NCBI GenBank assembly: GCA_947650365.1
Contig: OX393550.1
Span: forward strand, 97,599,924-97,663,923
Length of the DNA: 64,000 bases
Direction: 5' to 3'
Source of the DNA: Chamaelirium japonicum
Taxonomy: Eukaryota; Streptophyta; Magnoliopsida; Liliales; Melanthiaceae
Shown: positions 1 to 11,790 of the stretch, piece after piece
How positions within the stretch are numbered: the stretch's first letter is position 1
How the letters are laid out: each line of letters begins with the position of its first letter
Position numbers and translations under genes: made by a program
The notes under the pieces: model-generated
Database searches by the model: none
The model's input: the letters and a program-made list of their open reading frames with translations, nothing else
Told to the model about the DNA's origin: nothing

Positions 1-215
1 CCAGACAAAGGATGTAGGAAACATATACAGTGAAACCTTTGGATATAGAGAAAAGGTTGAAGTTTTAGCAAATAGGAAAACATCCCATCAAATACACTAT
101 AAGGCATCTACTCACCAAATAGCTAATTAGGATAAGCCTCAAACCAGTGGGTTAGTTTTTATTCCTATGGAACATGAATTTTTTGCAGCTTCAATCAATC
201 ATCCGCATCATCGTC

Positions 216-1423
216 TGATGTAGACAAGTTCATACTTGCAATTTTGCTACAGTTGATTGCTTGTTTTGATTCCCCACAAAGATCCAGGAAGACGATCAGC
301 TATCCGTCTGCACCATTACATAGTTCTTTTATTTATGTCGAACTTTTTTTTTTATCTCATATCGCTCCAGCTTGTGGGTCTAAACATGTTTTAGTTTTTT
401 TTTCTGGTTTGACTAGGTGCAAGCCATGTTCGCACCTGGTTTGAGCCATAGAAAAAAAACTAGGTCATTATATTAGGTTCAATGCAAGCCATTGGATCTA
501 ATTTAAGTGCCTATGACAAATAGCCTAGATGAAGCCATGCCAGTGGATAGAAAAGAACAAGGAAAAAAAAAAATTTGAAGGCATGGTTCCCAAGGAGGCC
601 GTATAGACGCTCCTCGGGAACCAAGCACCCCTATAGCAGTCCCGACATCTCTCCCCTCTTTTAAGTCTCTCTCTTTCTCTTCCCTTATTTCTCTCCCTTG
701 TTTCCTTCTTTGACTAGGGTTGATCAAAGGCCTTTATTTCTTTTCATCCAACGGCCGAAATCAAATCCCTAAGGCTCTCTTTATTATAAAAACCTGAGAA
801 TTTCTGCACCATGGAAGATATTGAAAATTAATAAAACTTCTTCGTCACGGAGCGCTCATCGCTTGATCAGGGATTCTTCATCAACTTCAACTTGACTTCA
901 TGGCTCTTTCTTCTCATCAACGGCTTATACCTCTCTCGCCTGCCTTCATCCTTATTCTGATGAAGATTGATGCCAATTAACGTCTACTTGAATATCATCA
1001 TCCCGGATTCTTTTCTCGCTCTTCTGAGTCATCCCTCCTCTACCACCCTTTCATCTATGGAAAAATCGTTAATCATTACTTGGCCGTTACTCTTTCATTA
1101 GAGATTACGATAACTTCTTTGGCTTCATTAGGAATATTTGCATAGATATCTTAGGCTAGATCTAGTTTTATTTTATTTGAATTTTTCCAAACTTGAGATA
1201 TTATTAAGTGTTATTTGCTGCAAGTATTTCAAGAAATCTGATTTTACTTGTTAATCTCATACTTGATAGATATTTTGAATCTTGATAGTAAACTTGCTTG
1301 GTCATTGAAAATATGTTATAGGCCTTAGTTGTGAATTGCTGAAATTATATTTAAAAGGGATAAAATTGACTTGTAATCGCTGAAAAATTGCATTTTAATG
1401 GTTTTAAAAACCTACATACATCA
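216..1423 (+). mobile_element. Diverged solo LTR-like segment, Gypsy-lineage family
   Basis: It starts TGATGTAGAC and ends in CATCA. The first 250 bp resemble the LTRs at 47435 and 51329 (the blocks around GATCCAGGAAG, ATCCGTCTGCA, TTTTCTGGTTTG and AGGTGC-AGCCAT). The length (about 1.2 kb) matches theirs, and a tataaaa motif lies near 786. No matching target duplication is visible and divergence is high, so this looks like an old solo LTR. Boundaries are approximate. Positions 1-215 left of it show no recognisable feature. Confidence 0.45.
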
Positions 1424-1503
1424 GCACCAATCTTATCCCATCAAGATGGGGTCGACTACTAGGAAGGATGATAAGAATTTTTTGCCCATCAACCTAGAAT
1501 CAA
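1424..1503. repeat. Dispersed repeat copy 1, left part (interrupted by the MULE)
   Basis: The segment with TTATCCCATCAAGATGGGGT resembles 18890-18930. The repeat continues after the MULE at 11551. The last nine bases (1495-1503, TAGAATCAA) are the left target duplication of the MULE. Confidence 0.6.
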
Positions 1504-2290
1504 GAGAAATTTCCCTAAATGACCACCTGGTATTCCATATATCCAAAAATGACCACCAGGTTTTCTTATTTCCTATTATGATCACTTACACATGTGAAAT
1601 CCTATGCACGTGTGTCTTCATTTTTTTTCTTCCAAAAATGCCCATACCTTTAACCGCTTTCTCTAACTGCACAAAGATATCTTTTATCCCTTTCGTTGCC
1701 GTTTTCCTTGCCATCACCGGTGAACATTCCGGCCGGACCCCTTCAATCGAAGAAAATCGACGGGAATCACGCCGGAACCATACCGGAGCGATGCTAGAAC
1801 CCATTTTCCTCTTCGTTGGCGATCGGATCTCGTGAAGAACCGTCGCACGGAAGAAATCGTTGGCGATCGGATCTCGTTGGCGATTGAGGCACGCCGGAAT
1901 ACAACCTAAATCCCACCGGAACTGCCATTGCTAGAGGAAGGAAGAACACCCATTGTTGCAATCGACTGAAATAGAGGTAAAAACCCAAAAAAATGAAGCC
2001 CTAGATATTGTAGAAATTTGTTTCTGTACAGCTTATCTAGGCGTAAAGTTTTTGCGCTTATTTGCGCTTAGCAGTTTCTGTATTATGTACAGGTTGTCTA
2101 GGCGTAAAGTTTTTACGCTTATTTACGTTTAGCAGTTTCTATATTATGTACAGGTAGTTTAGGCGTAAAATTTTGCGTCTATATGCACTTAACAGTTTCT
2201 ATATTATATGCATATTATTTTAGGCGTAAATATTAATAAATTTTAGCACTTGTTTTATACATCTAATTGTGGTATATTTGGTTTTGTTTG
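1504..2290 (+). repeat. Left terminal inverted repeat of the MULE
   Basis: Its outer 120 bp match the reverse complement of 11431-11550 almost base for base. The inner half carries about three copies of a roughly 60-bp unit (taggcgtaaagtttttgcgc ... cagtttct ... gtacaggt) from 2037 to 2220, mirrored in the right end. The inner boundary near 2290 is approximate. Confidence 0.85.
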
Positions 2291-2317
2291 TGCAGTTTCT
2301 TTTATTTATAATAAGGC

Positions 2318-5300
2318 ATGGAATTGCTACCTATATTATGCATTTATGATGGAGAATTTGTGTGCATAAATCGTGTCTATGAGTACAGTGGAGGAATACC
2401 CAAAGCCTTTCGTTTGAATCTATCCACCACTTATGACCAACTTATTGACAAAATATATCATATTACTAATGACATTGTCAAAAACTACGATATCACCATT
2501 AAAGTATTATATCCAAGTACAATTCCATGTCCTCCTATACAGATTCAAGATGATGAAGACGTTGCCGTGTTCATTGCCCATAACGTTCGTAATATTAATA
2601 GAAGTATCCCATTGTTGATAACTAGGGTGCCAAAAATATCTACCCCTACACTACCACCCCTTTTTAAATCACCACCCCTTTGTAAGAGGAAACTAGACCC
2701 GACGAATATAAATTCCTCCAAATGTACTCGTGATCGTCATTTTGTCACTCCACCAGTTATTATGGTGCAAGATTCAGAAGTATTCTCAGAACAAGACGTA
2801 GACTTTGTACCGTGCAGTCTAGATGTTGAGATAAATATCAAGGAAAATGAACTTGCACAGGACCCTCCTATGTCAGACATTGACATGGACGACAGAAGGT
2901 ATGATTAATTATTATGTCATGTTTTAAATATATTATTGTTCTTTTGTAAATATATTCACTATTATAATAAATGTATCCATGTATTTGAAGGTTTTCTCCT
3001 AGTGTATATGGCAGACATGATCCAATCACTTTAAGTGTTGGTGGTTTCTCTAGCAAAAGGGAGATAGATCTAAACGTCGATCCTATTGATGATGGTTGCG
3101 GTGTACTAAAATCATTCATGGATAGCTCTATTGATCCTATATTTCTACATTCGAAGAACCCTCTTGGAGATAACATAGCAAAAGATAGATCTATCGATCC
3201 TGCATTTCTACATCCGAAAGATCCTTTTTACTATAATGATGAGAAAGTGATATCCATGAAGAATACCATTGACTCTCTTGAGGTATATTCGAAGCATATA
3301 AACATGCTTACTCACACCCAGAAGAATCAAATATCTTCATCATCCGTCTTCGGGTATGAATGTATTGATTATATTGGAATCCTCAATTCATATATGTTGT
3401 TCCATTTATTAAGTTTGTTATTCTCTTTTGCAGGACTTTCACAACTACTTCGATGCCTAAATATCAATCAAAGGCTAAAGCTCCAAAGCCTTCATCTACC
3501 TTTAGGTATGAATGTATTTATTTACACTTTGAGTAATTCATAATGTGAATAAATTTATTTCAATTCTTTAACAACTCATATTTTTGTTTCTAATTTTCAG
3601 GACTTCCACAATTGATTCAACACCAATGTGTCCAGCAGTCGATTATAATGAAAATTCTAGTTGGTTAGAAACGAACAAACAAGCAGAATTAAAATTGGTG
3701 ATGACTGAACCATTGGCAATACCTGATCCAACAGAAGGATATGATGATACTTATGTATACAATGAATTTCCGACTGAGATAGAAGTCAAAGATAATTATC
3801 ATGAAGTGCACCTCTATCAGATGTTTAAGGACAAGGGAACCATGATAAATATGTTGAGCAAATTTGCACTATATTCAAACTTTGAATATAAAGTTTTCAA
3901 GTCCACGACTACAAGATATACTATCAAATGCAAAGCTGATAAGTGTAGATGGAGATTGCATGCATCTCGACAGAAGAGTACTGATGTGTTCAAGATTACT
4001 TCCTTATACAATCAGCATAGTTGTTCTTTTGGAAAACGTGGTGAGAATCATTGTCAAGCAAAAAGTCGTTTAATCAGTGAGTTTGTAAAACATAAGTTAG
4101 AGGCACATGTTGCATATGCTCCGAAGGCTATTATATGTGATGCACAAAAGGAGTTTGGCGTGAATATTAGTTACAAAAAAGCATGGAGGGCAAAGGAAAG
4201 AGCAATAAGGGAATTAAAAGGGACATATGAGGACTCATATGCCATACTTCCAGTATATTGCCACGAGCTTAAGAAAAAGAATCCAGGAACCATTACTAAG
4301 ATCTTATGCGCAGAAGGAAGATTCAAACGTTTTTTTATGGCTCTCGGTCCCTGCTTAAGAAGCTTCCAAAGACAGACTTTAAGACCAGTAATTTCTGTTG
4401 ATGGGACACAACTGAAGGGAAAGTATAAGGGCATTTTATTTCTTGCGACAACGTTAGACGGTGATAATCATATTTTTCCTATTGCTATGGGTGTTGGAGA
4501 GTCTGAGAATAGCTACAGTTGGAGATGGTTTTTGACAGAATTGCGTGATGCCTTGGGTCCTATTGAGAGATTAGTGATCGTATCGGATCGACACAAGGCT
4601 TTATTACAGCAAGTTCCTCAAGTATTCCCCCATGCATATCATGCGTATTGTGTTTTTCACATAGCACAAAATATGTTTGCCAAATTCAAGCAGAAAGAGT
4701 TATATTCATATTATTACACGGCCGCTAAAGCAACACGACCGACCAAATTTCATCTGTTAATGGAAACAATTAAAAGGATGAATATTGATGCTTATAGATG
4801 GCTAAATGACATAGAGAAAGAAAGATGGACTACGGCGTACTTTCCTGAAAGAAGGTATAACATAATCACCACAAATAGTTCTGAAAGCTATAATAACATC
4901 CTGAAAGAGCTCAGAGAAGATCCCATCACGATGATTGCTGACGGATTTCGTTTAAAACTTCAAAGGATGTGGTACAAGCGGAGAAATATGGCAACAACAT
5001 TGACCACAAGGCTAACAAATTGGGCCGAGAAAATGTTAAGCAAAGAAATGGAATTGGCTCGTAATATGACTTGTCATCCGATTAATCATGATGAATTCAT
5101 GATTAGATCTTCAGGATATGAGGATCAAATTACATTAAGCCGTAGAAGGTGTACATGTCGTAAGTTTGATGTGATGGCAATGCCATGTTCACATGCTTTA
5201 CGTGGAATTGCTAATTATAATATGGATCTTTATGAATATTGTGCACACTACTACTCGGCTGAGAACTACAAATTGACATATGAAGAATCAATCTACCCAG

Positions 5301-5506
5301 TAGCTGACAAGATGCAATGGGAAACTCTAGCAGACAATCTTCAAACTGAAAAATTGGGACCACCTTTAGGTAGAAATCCAGCAGGAAGACCAAAGAAAAA
5401 ACGGATTCTATCACAGGGGGAAGAACGTAAGACTGTAAAGTGTGGAAGATGTAAGAAGACTGGGCATAATAGAAGAGCTTGCAAGCAACCAATTCAACAA
5501 GTCTAG
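2318..5506 (+). CDS. MURA-type Mutator transposase, 4 exons
   Basis: The model joins 2318-2898, 2991-3353, 3434-3505 and 3601-5506 (2922 nt, 973 residues), and all introns are GT/AG. An N-terminal PB1-like stretch (residues 1-90) precedes an acidic linker. A MuDR DNA-binding region lies around residues 390-490. The MULE transposase core has likely catalytic acids in SVDGTQLKGKYKG (about 604), VSDRHKAL (about 667) and TNSSESYNN (about 765). A SWIM zinc finger CTCRKF...PCSHAL lies near 855. A CCHC knuckle CGRCKKTGHNRRAC lies near 950. It should cut and insert the element at its ends in the nucleus. Splicing is inferred; no transcript was seen. Confidence 0.9.
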
Positions 5507-5616
5507 TGACAGCTTTTCTTTTTTTGAAATGGTTGTGTAATATTTGGTTTCTTTTGTAATATATTGTTGCATATTTTTGTTAGGAAATGATATGTAATTT
5601 TTCACGGTAAAAGTGC

Positions 5617-5667
5617 GAAATATGTAAGAAGACTGGGCATAATAGAAGAGCTTGCAAGCAACCAATT
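5617..5667 (+). repeat. Duplicated 3' end of the transposase gene
   Basis: About 48 bp repeat the last coding bases of MURA (5450-5497, from the zinc-knuckle region to the C-terminus) almost exactly, some 120 bp downstream of the stop codon. It is a local duplication of unclear effect. Confidence 0.8.
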
Positions 5668-5714
5668 AGATGAAATAAAATATTGCATATTTTCAGTATA
5701 TATTTGAAATTAAT

Positions 5715-6270
5715 GCAGGTATGCGCAGAATAGACGCAGGTACACGCAGAGTTAACACAGAGAAAACACACATATGTGTTTAACATATTCTACACAGCAG
5801 CAGAAATAAAAGAAGTCTCTATGTGCAGGTACAAGTATAATAACAGAAGGATACAAGACTTTATACGCAGAATAGACGCAGGTACACACAGAGTTAACGC
5901 AAAGAAAACACACATATGCGTTTAACTATATTCTACACAGCAGCAGAAACAACAGAAGTATCTATGCGCAAGATAAACGCAGGTTCTACACAGCAGCAGA
6001 AACAACAGAAGTATCTATGCGCAAGATAAACGCAGGTACACGCAGAAGTCTCTAGCAGAAACAACAGAAGTATCTATGCGCAAGATAAACGCAGGTACAC
6101 GCAGAAGTCTCTAACAACAGCAGAAGTAACAGAAGTCTCTATGCGCATGATAGACGCAGAGAAAACACACATATGCGTTTAACTATTCTACACAGCAGCA
6201 GAAACAACAGAAGTATCTATGCGCAAGATAGACGCAGGTACACGCAGAAGTCTCTAACAACAGAGAAAAC
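5715..6270. repeat. Tandem repeats between the two MULE genes
   Basis: Variable 50-65 bp units carry cagcagcagaaacaacagaa, gtatctatgcgcaagata, aacgcaggtacacgcaga and agtctct. The block lies in the short gap between the convergent 3' ends. The acgcag/gcgtaaa words recall the sub-terminal repeats of both element ends. Confidence 0.8.
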
Positions 6271-6608
6271 ACACAGAATATTCAAATCCTTTTTGTAGAA
6301 GGAACATACACGATAATATTTTATTCATACAAGATAACATACAAAAAATTTCTTCATCCACCAAGACACTAATCCAAAAAAAAAAACATAAAACTGTCAT
6401 GTCCTTCCACCACTAATCCAAAAAATATTACATACAACTATCATTTCCTCCTTCCACCAAGACACTAATCCAAAAGATATTACATCCAACTGTCATGTCC
6501 TCCCACCAAAATATTAACCAAAAAAGATTACAATCAAATGTCATGTCTTCATGCCCCTAAAAATCATCAGTCTCTATCACCCAAATATGAAACGAACATC
6601 GACTTCAG

Positions 6609-9600
6609 TTAAATTAATTCGACCTCTCCTTTCATCAATTGATATGCGATTCGTCTTCTAAACACCGCCATATCTTGCTGCATTTATACACAATGGGTTA
6701 GATATGAACATTATAATGAATATATATAGGATAATTGGTACTATTAAATTTATAAACATTTGAAAACAAACCTGATTAAAATCAATGGAACGATTGCATG
6801 TAGCATAATTTGCATAAGCCATTATAAACACGCCACAATCATACCTACAAGAGCATTTATTACTAATTAACTGAATCATAAAATAATTACGATAGAATTA
6901 TTAACTCTAGCAAGTTACTCACGAGTTTGTTTGCTTTGGAAGATTTTGATTGCCCAATGACATCTTCCACTCTTTGTTAAGAGCATATTTATCTCCCAAA
7001 GTATAAAATATCAAGGGCATGAGGTATAGAAATTTATTTATCTCTTCTGCATACATCTCGAGTGGCTTAGTGTAGAATGAATCAACTACAGCTAATGTCC
7101 GTGACTCATTGTGTAGGATTGCCAACCACCAATGCATATTATCGTAGTTGACCGGGATGACAACAAAATGACAATCCCACATTGGTATAGGTCTTCCCGT
7201 CCCAAAATCTGTAATCCGGTTATCCGACTTTTTCAAGTAGGCAAGAAGATTCTCATTCATTAAGCCAGATTCATAAAATAATTTTCCAATATTGGGCAAA
7301 GTAAGACCTTGAATCTTGTCACTTTTCATAAAAGTTTGGAGTTGGATATACACAGATTGAACTAAAGGCTGCTCATAACAAGAACCATTTGTTAATGAAA
7401 TAAACATATGATGTAATTGACATAAATGAAAGAAAAATTTATTCTTGAAGAAAAATACCCAGAAAAATGATTTGGCGATGGCAATGTTAAACTTATTCGG
7501 CTGGTTCGGATCGCGAAGTGTCAGCATTCGCTTCTCAAGTAAGGTACAATATGCATCAACGTGCTGCATATGATAAATTTTATGTTAAATTTCTTTCAAA
7601 TATAAATATGCTAATAAGAAAAATTTAAAAGTAATGTCATAACTTACATCGCTCGCAAACCATCCTCTGCTGTCATATATCTCCAAGATAGTAGATGGAG
7701 TAATTAAAACTCCATCAAGATTACTAAAGGGCCTGCAATACAAAGTACAGATTTTATATATAGTTTAATAGAACGATTAGCATTGAAAATCATATATTTT
7801 AAACTTACAATTGATTGCTATTGTTATCCATAAAAGCCAAAATCTCTTGCCTCTCACTATCCGAGAGTCTTTTCAAGCCTTTCACACCCACCGATTGATG
7901 TGATGGTTCGGCATAATATCGTCTAGAAAGCTTTTTCTTGATAGGATCCGTGTATGGGGAAGAGACATGGGGCCCGGGTTTTCTTTCACGCTTAGACACA
8001 TATTTTTTCACAATCTATATACAAACATCACATTATGATTGACAGAAAATTTAATGAATAACAATTATAAATCATCTTATAACTATAATCTATATTAGAA
8101 ATAATATATTTTAAAATCTTATTTAAATCATACATTTTCTTTAGGTTGTCGTTGTTGCTCCATTGAAGTTATGTCGGTTGGTTCTTGGGAAGATAGCATA
8201 ATATAGACATCATCATCTTCCTCCTTATGGGCCCCTTCACTCTGCATATGCCAAGTGTAACATAAAACAACACGTAAGAGTTTATAAACTATTAACGATT
8301 TCTAATAATTGACATTTTTTATAGTCATACAATTATACGGTTCTGTTTGAACTCAGTCATGACCATCGTATCATCATTCAAATCATATGTAGAGTTTATC
8401 CCCTCTTGTTCTACTTCTTCCTCCTTCTTGTGCAAAGACTTGATAATTGTGGGTTTGTAGGGAGTGATAGCCTATTATAATAGCAACAAAATATCATGCA
8501 ACAAATAGAGTGCAACAAATAGATAGTAACAGATAGAAATGAAATGAAGATAGTAACAGATCGAATAATTAACTAACAAATAAGAATAGAGTGCGTAAGT
8601 ATTTTAAAATACCATGCTCATATCTTGATGCTCTGGAGGCGGAGTCACTTCTTGCTGGGATGATTGTGTAGATGGTCTCATCTTCAACTCCAAAATTTGA
8701 TCCTCCAATGACTTTATTTTTGTATCATAATTCTCTTTTAGTGAGGCAATTATTTTCTCATATTTTCTCTCAATTGGAGAGATAATTCTATGAACATGTG
8801 CCTCCACTATTTTTTCCAAATTAAACCTTTTAGAGGGTGGAGGTACTCCCACGTTGGGTATGGGATTGACTTCTTGTGCTGGCTTAAAAAATGTTGACCA
8901 AATACCATTACTTTCATCATTCTTTTGTTCATCTTCCTTCTCCAATAAACTGTCTCCCTTTTGCCCTCCTTCCTCAAAAAAATTGCCACCCTTGATACCT
9001 TCCTTCTCTAAAAATGGTCGTAGAAATTCCAAACCCATCTCATGTTCGGTTGGAGCAAGACTTTCCAAAAGTAGACACTACAATACAAAAAAAGATAAAT
9101 ATATTAAGTTCAAACTAAAATGAATATGAATATAAGAATGTCATTGAGAAATTTAACTTACTTCATCTTTCTCAGTCTCATGTTTGATATTGATGTAGGT
9201 CAAACCTTTCTTGAAGACGAACCATTTTAGGATTCTCGGAAACTTGTCTTTCAAGCTCATTTTAGCAACATAGTGGCCCAAGTGGGGCATGCGCTCGCAA
9301 GCCCAAGCCTATCAAAAGTAAGAATGAATAGAAACCAAATAAATAATAAAAATAAATAAAGAAAAAAATTATATAGATATGTTGGGAATGAATACCTGTA
9401 GAGCATAGGAGCATCCTGTGATGTTATATTTCTCCGGATTCTTTCCCTCTTTGATAGCTCCTTCCAAGCCGGCTTTTAAAGTATTATAAACCAAGTTACC
9501 CCATGGGTATCGATTGAATCCTTCTAAGTCCTGAGCCAGTAGAAGATACTTATTTTGGACCCCGCTAATTTTGTGGGATCCCAAGAAGTAGCTATCAAGT

Positions 9601-10187
9601 ATCAGAACCAATGCCATCTTAATTGCGTCATCCATGACTTGACACTTTTGAATATTCTTCCATAAACTATCTTGGGTTACATTCGTATCTTGAAAATAGA
9701 TCTCTTTCAATTGGCCACCATTGCCATCATCAGATATTATCAGATTAGGGGCCGGATGACTATATCTTAGACCGAGAATCTGGGTGAACTCTAAAGGTGT
9801 CATAAAGCACTCTCGGTCCTTGATTATGAACTTCAAGCCACTCTTATGGCATTTAAACAAAAAATGTGCGAGGCCAGGCAAAAACATAGTTCTAGATGTG
9901 CAATGGATGTCAAACACAAACCCAAAGCATGAGCTTCTCATTTGGTCCATGTAGGTTGTGGATTGAGTCTCTCGATCCCGTCGTTGAAATTCTTTCTTAA
10001 TCTCGCTAATATAAAAAATTGTATTTCTAGCAACCGGGATTTGATCGACCAAGCCAGATTCTTTTCCAATTTTCTTCTTTTTCTTAGCTTTACCTTTTTC
10101 TGAAGATGGAGGCCTCTTTTTGCCTTTTCCTTCTTTTTTCTGTTTAGATGGAGTCCGACTATTTTGTGATCTTGTCATCGGAGACAT
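6609..10187 (-). CDS. Ulp1-like cysteine protease (C48) gene of the MULE, 11 exons
   Basis: The exons are 10187-9396, 9308-9162, 9077-8613, 8471-8331, 8241-8134, 8014-7809, 7732-7648, 7563-7459, 7371-6923, 6844-6772 and 6677-6609. They total 2640 nt in one frame (879 residues plus stop). The N-terminus is Lys-rich (a likely nuclear signal). A plant MULE-associated domain follows (FIIKDRECFMTPLEFTQILG, CSYALQ/AWACERMPHLG), then a charged linker. The C-terminal peptidase has the family residues: His in NMHWWLAIL, Asp in VVDSF, and Gln/Cys in QTNSYDCGVF. Related enzymes process SUMO or ubiquitin-like proteins; the role inside MULEs is unknown. Confidence 0.88.
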
Positions 10188-10529
10188 CTAACTGAAGTGC
10201 AGCCAAAAATCTGGATAGAAATTAATCTCACCTAAGTTAGTTTAAGTTTATAGAATATGGTAAAAGCATATAAACGCAGCAGGTTTACGCCTAAAGAACA
10301 TGTACATTGCTAAACGTAAATAAACGCAGAAACTTTACTTCTAGACAGACAACATATACCTAATACAGAAACTGCTAAGCGCAAATAAGCGCAAAAACTT
10401 TACGCCTAGACAACCTGTACATAATACATAAACTTCCAAGTGTAGATAAGCGTACATAAGCGCAGATGAGCGCCTAAACAAATATGCAGAAAATTTACAC
10501 CTAAAACATACAGATACTACTGAGCGCGG

Positions 10530-11550
10530 ATTTACGCTTAAAACAATCTGTCAATAAAACAAGTGCTAAAATTTATTAATATTTACGTCTAAAACAATAT
10601 GCACATCATATAGAAACTGTTAAGCGCATATAAACGCAAAACTTTACGCCTAAACTATCTGTACATAATATAGAAACTGCTAAACGTAAATAAGCGCAAA
10701 AACTTTACGCCTAGACAACCTGTACATAATACAGAAACTGCTAAGCGCAAATAAGCGCAAAAAATTTACGCCTAGATAACCTGTATAGAATTAAATTTCT
10801 ACAATATCTAGGGCTTTATTTTTTTTAGGTTTTTACCTCTATTTCAGTCGATTGCAACAGTGGGTGTTCTTCCTTCCTTTAGCAATGGCAGTTCCGGTAG
10901 GATTTAGGTTGTATTCCGGCGTGCCTCAATCGCTAAAGAGATCCGATCGCCAACGATTTCCTGTACATAATACTGAAACTGTTAAGCGCAAATAAGCGCA
11001 AAAACTTTACGCCTAGATAACCTGTACAGAATCAAATTTCTACAATATCTAGGGCTTTATTTTTTTGGGTTTTTACCTCTATTTCAGTCGATTGCAGCAG
11101 TGGGTGTTCTTCCTTCCTCTAGCAATGGCAGTTCCGGTGGGATTTAGGTTGTATTCCGGCGTGCCTCAATCGCCAATGAGATCCGATCACCAACGATTTC
11201 AACCGTGCGACGGTTCTTCACGAGATCCGATCGCCAACGAAGAGGAAAACGGGTTCTAGCATCGCTTCGGCATGGTTCCGGCGTGATTCCCGTCGATTTT
11301 CTTCGATTGAAGGGGTCCGGCCGGAATGTTCACCGGTGACGGCAAGGAAAACGGCAACGAAAGGGTTAAAAGATGGCTTTGATGCAGTTAGAGGAAGCGG
11401 TTAAAGGGATGGGTATTTTTGGAAGAAAAAAAATGAAGACACACGTGCATAGAATTTCACATGTGTAAGTGATCATAATAGGAAATAAGAAAACCTGGTG
11501 GTCATTTTTGGATATATGGAATACCAGGTGGTCATTTAGGGAAATTTCTC
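10530..11550 (-). repeat. Right terminal inverted repeat of the MULE, with internal duplication
   Basis: This is the reverse complement of the left end, but longer by about 230-280 bp. The block starting near the tacgcctagataacctgta motif and running through the Val-Gly-Phe-like stretch to the cgatcgccaacgatttc motif occurs twice (about 10765-10962 and 11005-11200). The outer end is intact. Confidence 0.8.
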
Positions 11551-11790
11551 TAGAATCAATCCTCTAAGCTAGGCACTGAAACTTGACCAAGACAACTTGG
11601 CATGAGAGGGGAACGCCAAGAAACCTAAGAGGCCTATCGGTAGGAAGGGAGACCTACTTTACTGGCTACGTAATTTAAGCTCATGTAACCATGAACAACC
11701 CTCCAATGTTCCTGTAAACTAGGGAAGTGTCTAGATGAAGAGGGTAAAATGTAAGATTTGATGTAGGGAATTGCACACATCAAAATAATG
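11551..11790. repeat. Dispersed repeat copy 1, right part
   Basis: This resumes the repeat split by the MULE. Shared words with 18950-19170 and 43020-43230 include acttgac-aagacaac-tggca, gaaac-t-agag/aaag, ctacgtaattt/tacgcagttt, gcaaccct, and agtctagatgaag. No coding capacity or family assignment is apparent. Confidence 0.6.

Larger units (their letters stand above)
1504..11550. mobile_element. Mutator-like DNA transposon carrying an Ulp1 protease gene (KI-MULE/Kaonashi type)
   Basis: The element is 10,047 bp and flanked by identical 9-bp duplications TAGAATCAA (1495-1503 and 11551-11559), the hallmark length for Mutator. Its ends are near-perfect inverted repeats starting GAGAAATTTCCCTAAATGAC and extending roughly 0.8 kb. 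It carries two convergent genes, a MURA-type transposase (+) and an 11-exon Ulp1-like peptidase (-). Both gene models read through in frame with GT/AG introns. MULEs with captured Ulp1 genes are known in plants. With a full target duplication, long similar ends and open genes, the element looks whole and fairly recent. Confidence 0.92.

Noticed and set aside
5715-6270. CRISPR-like regular repeats
   Set aside because: Units vary in length and there are no unique spacers; these are tandem repeats inside a plant MULE.
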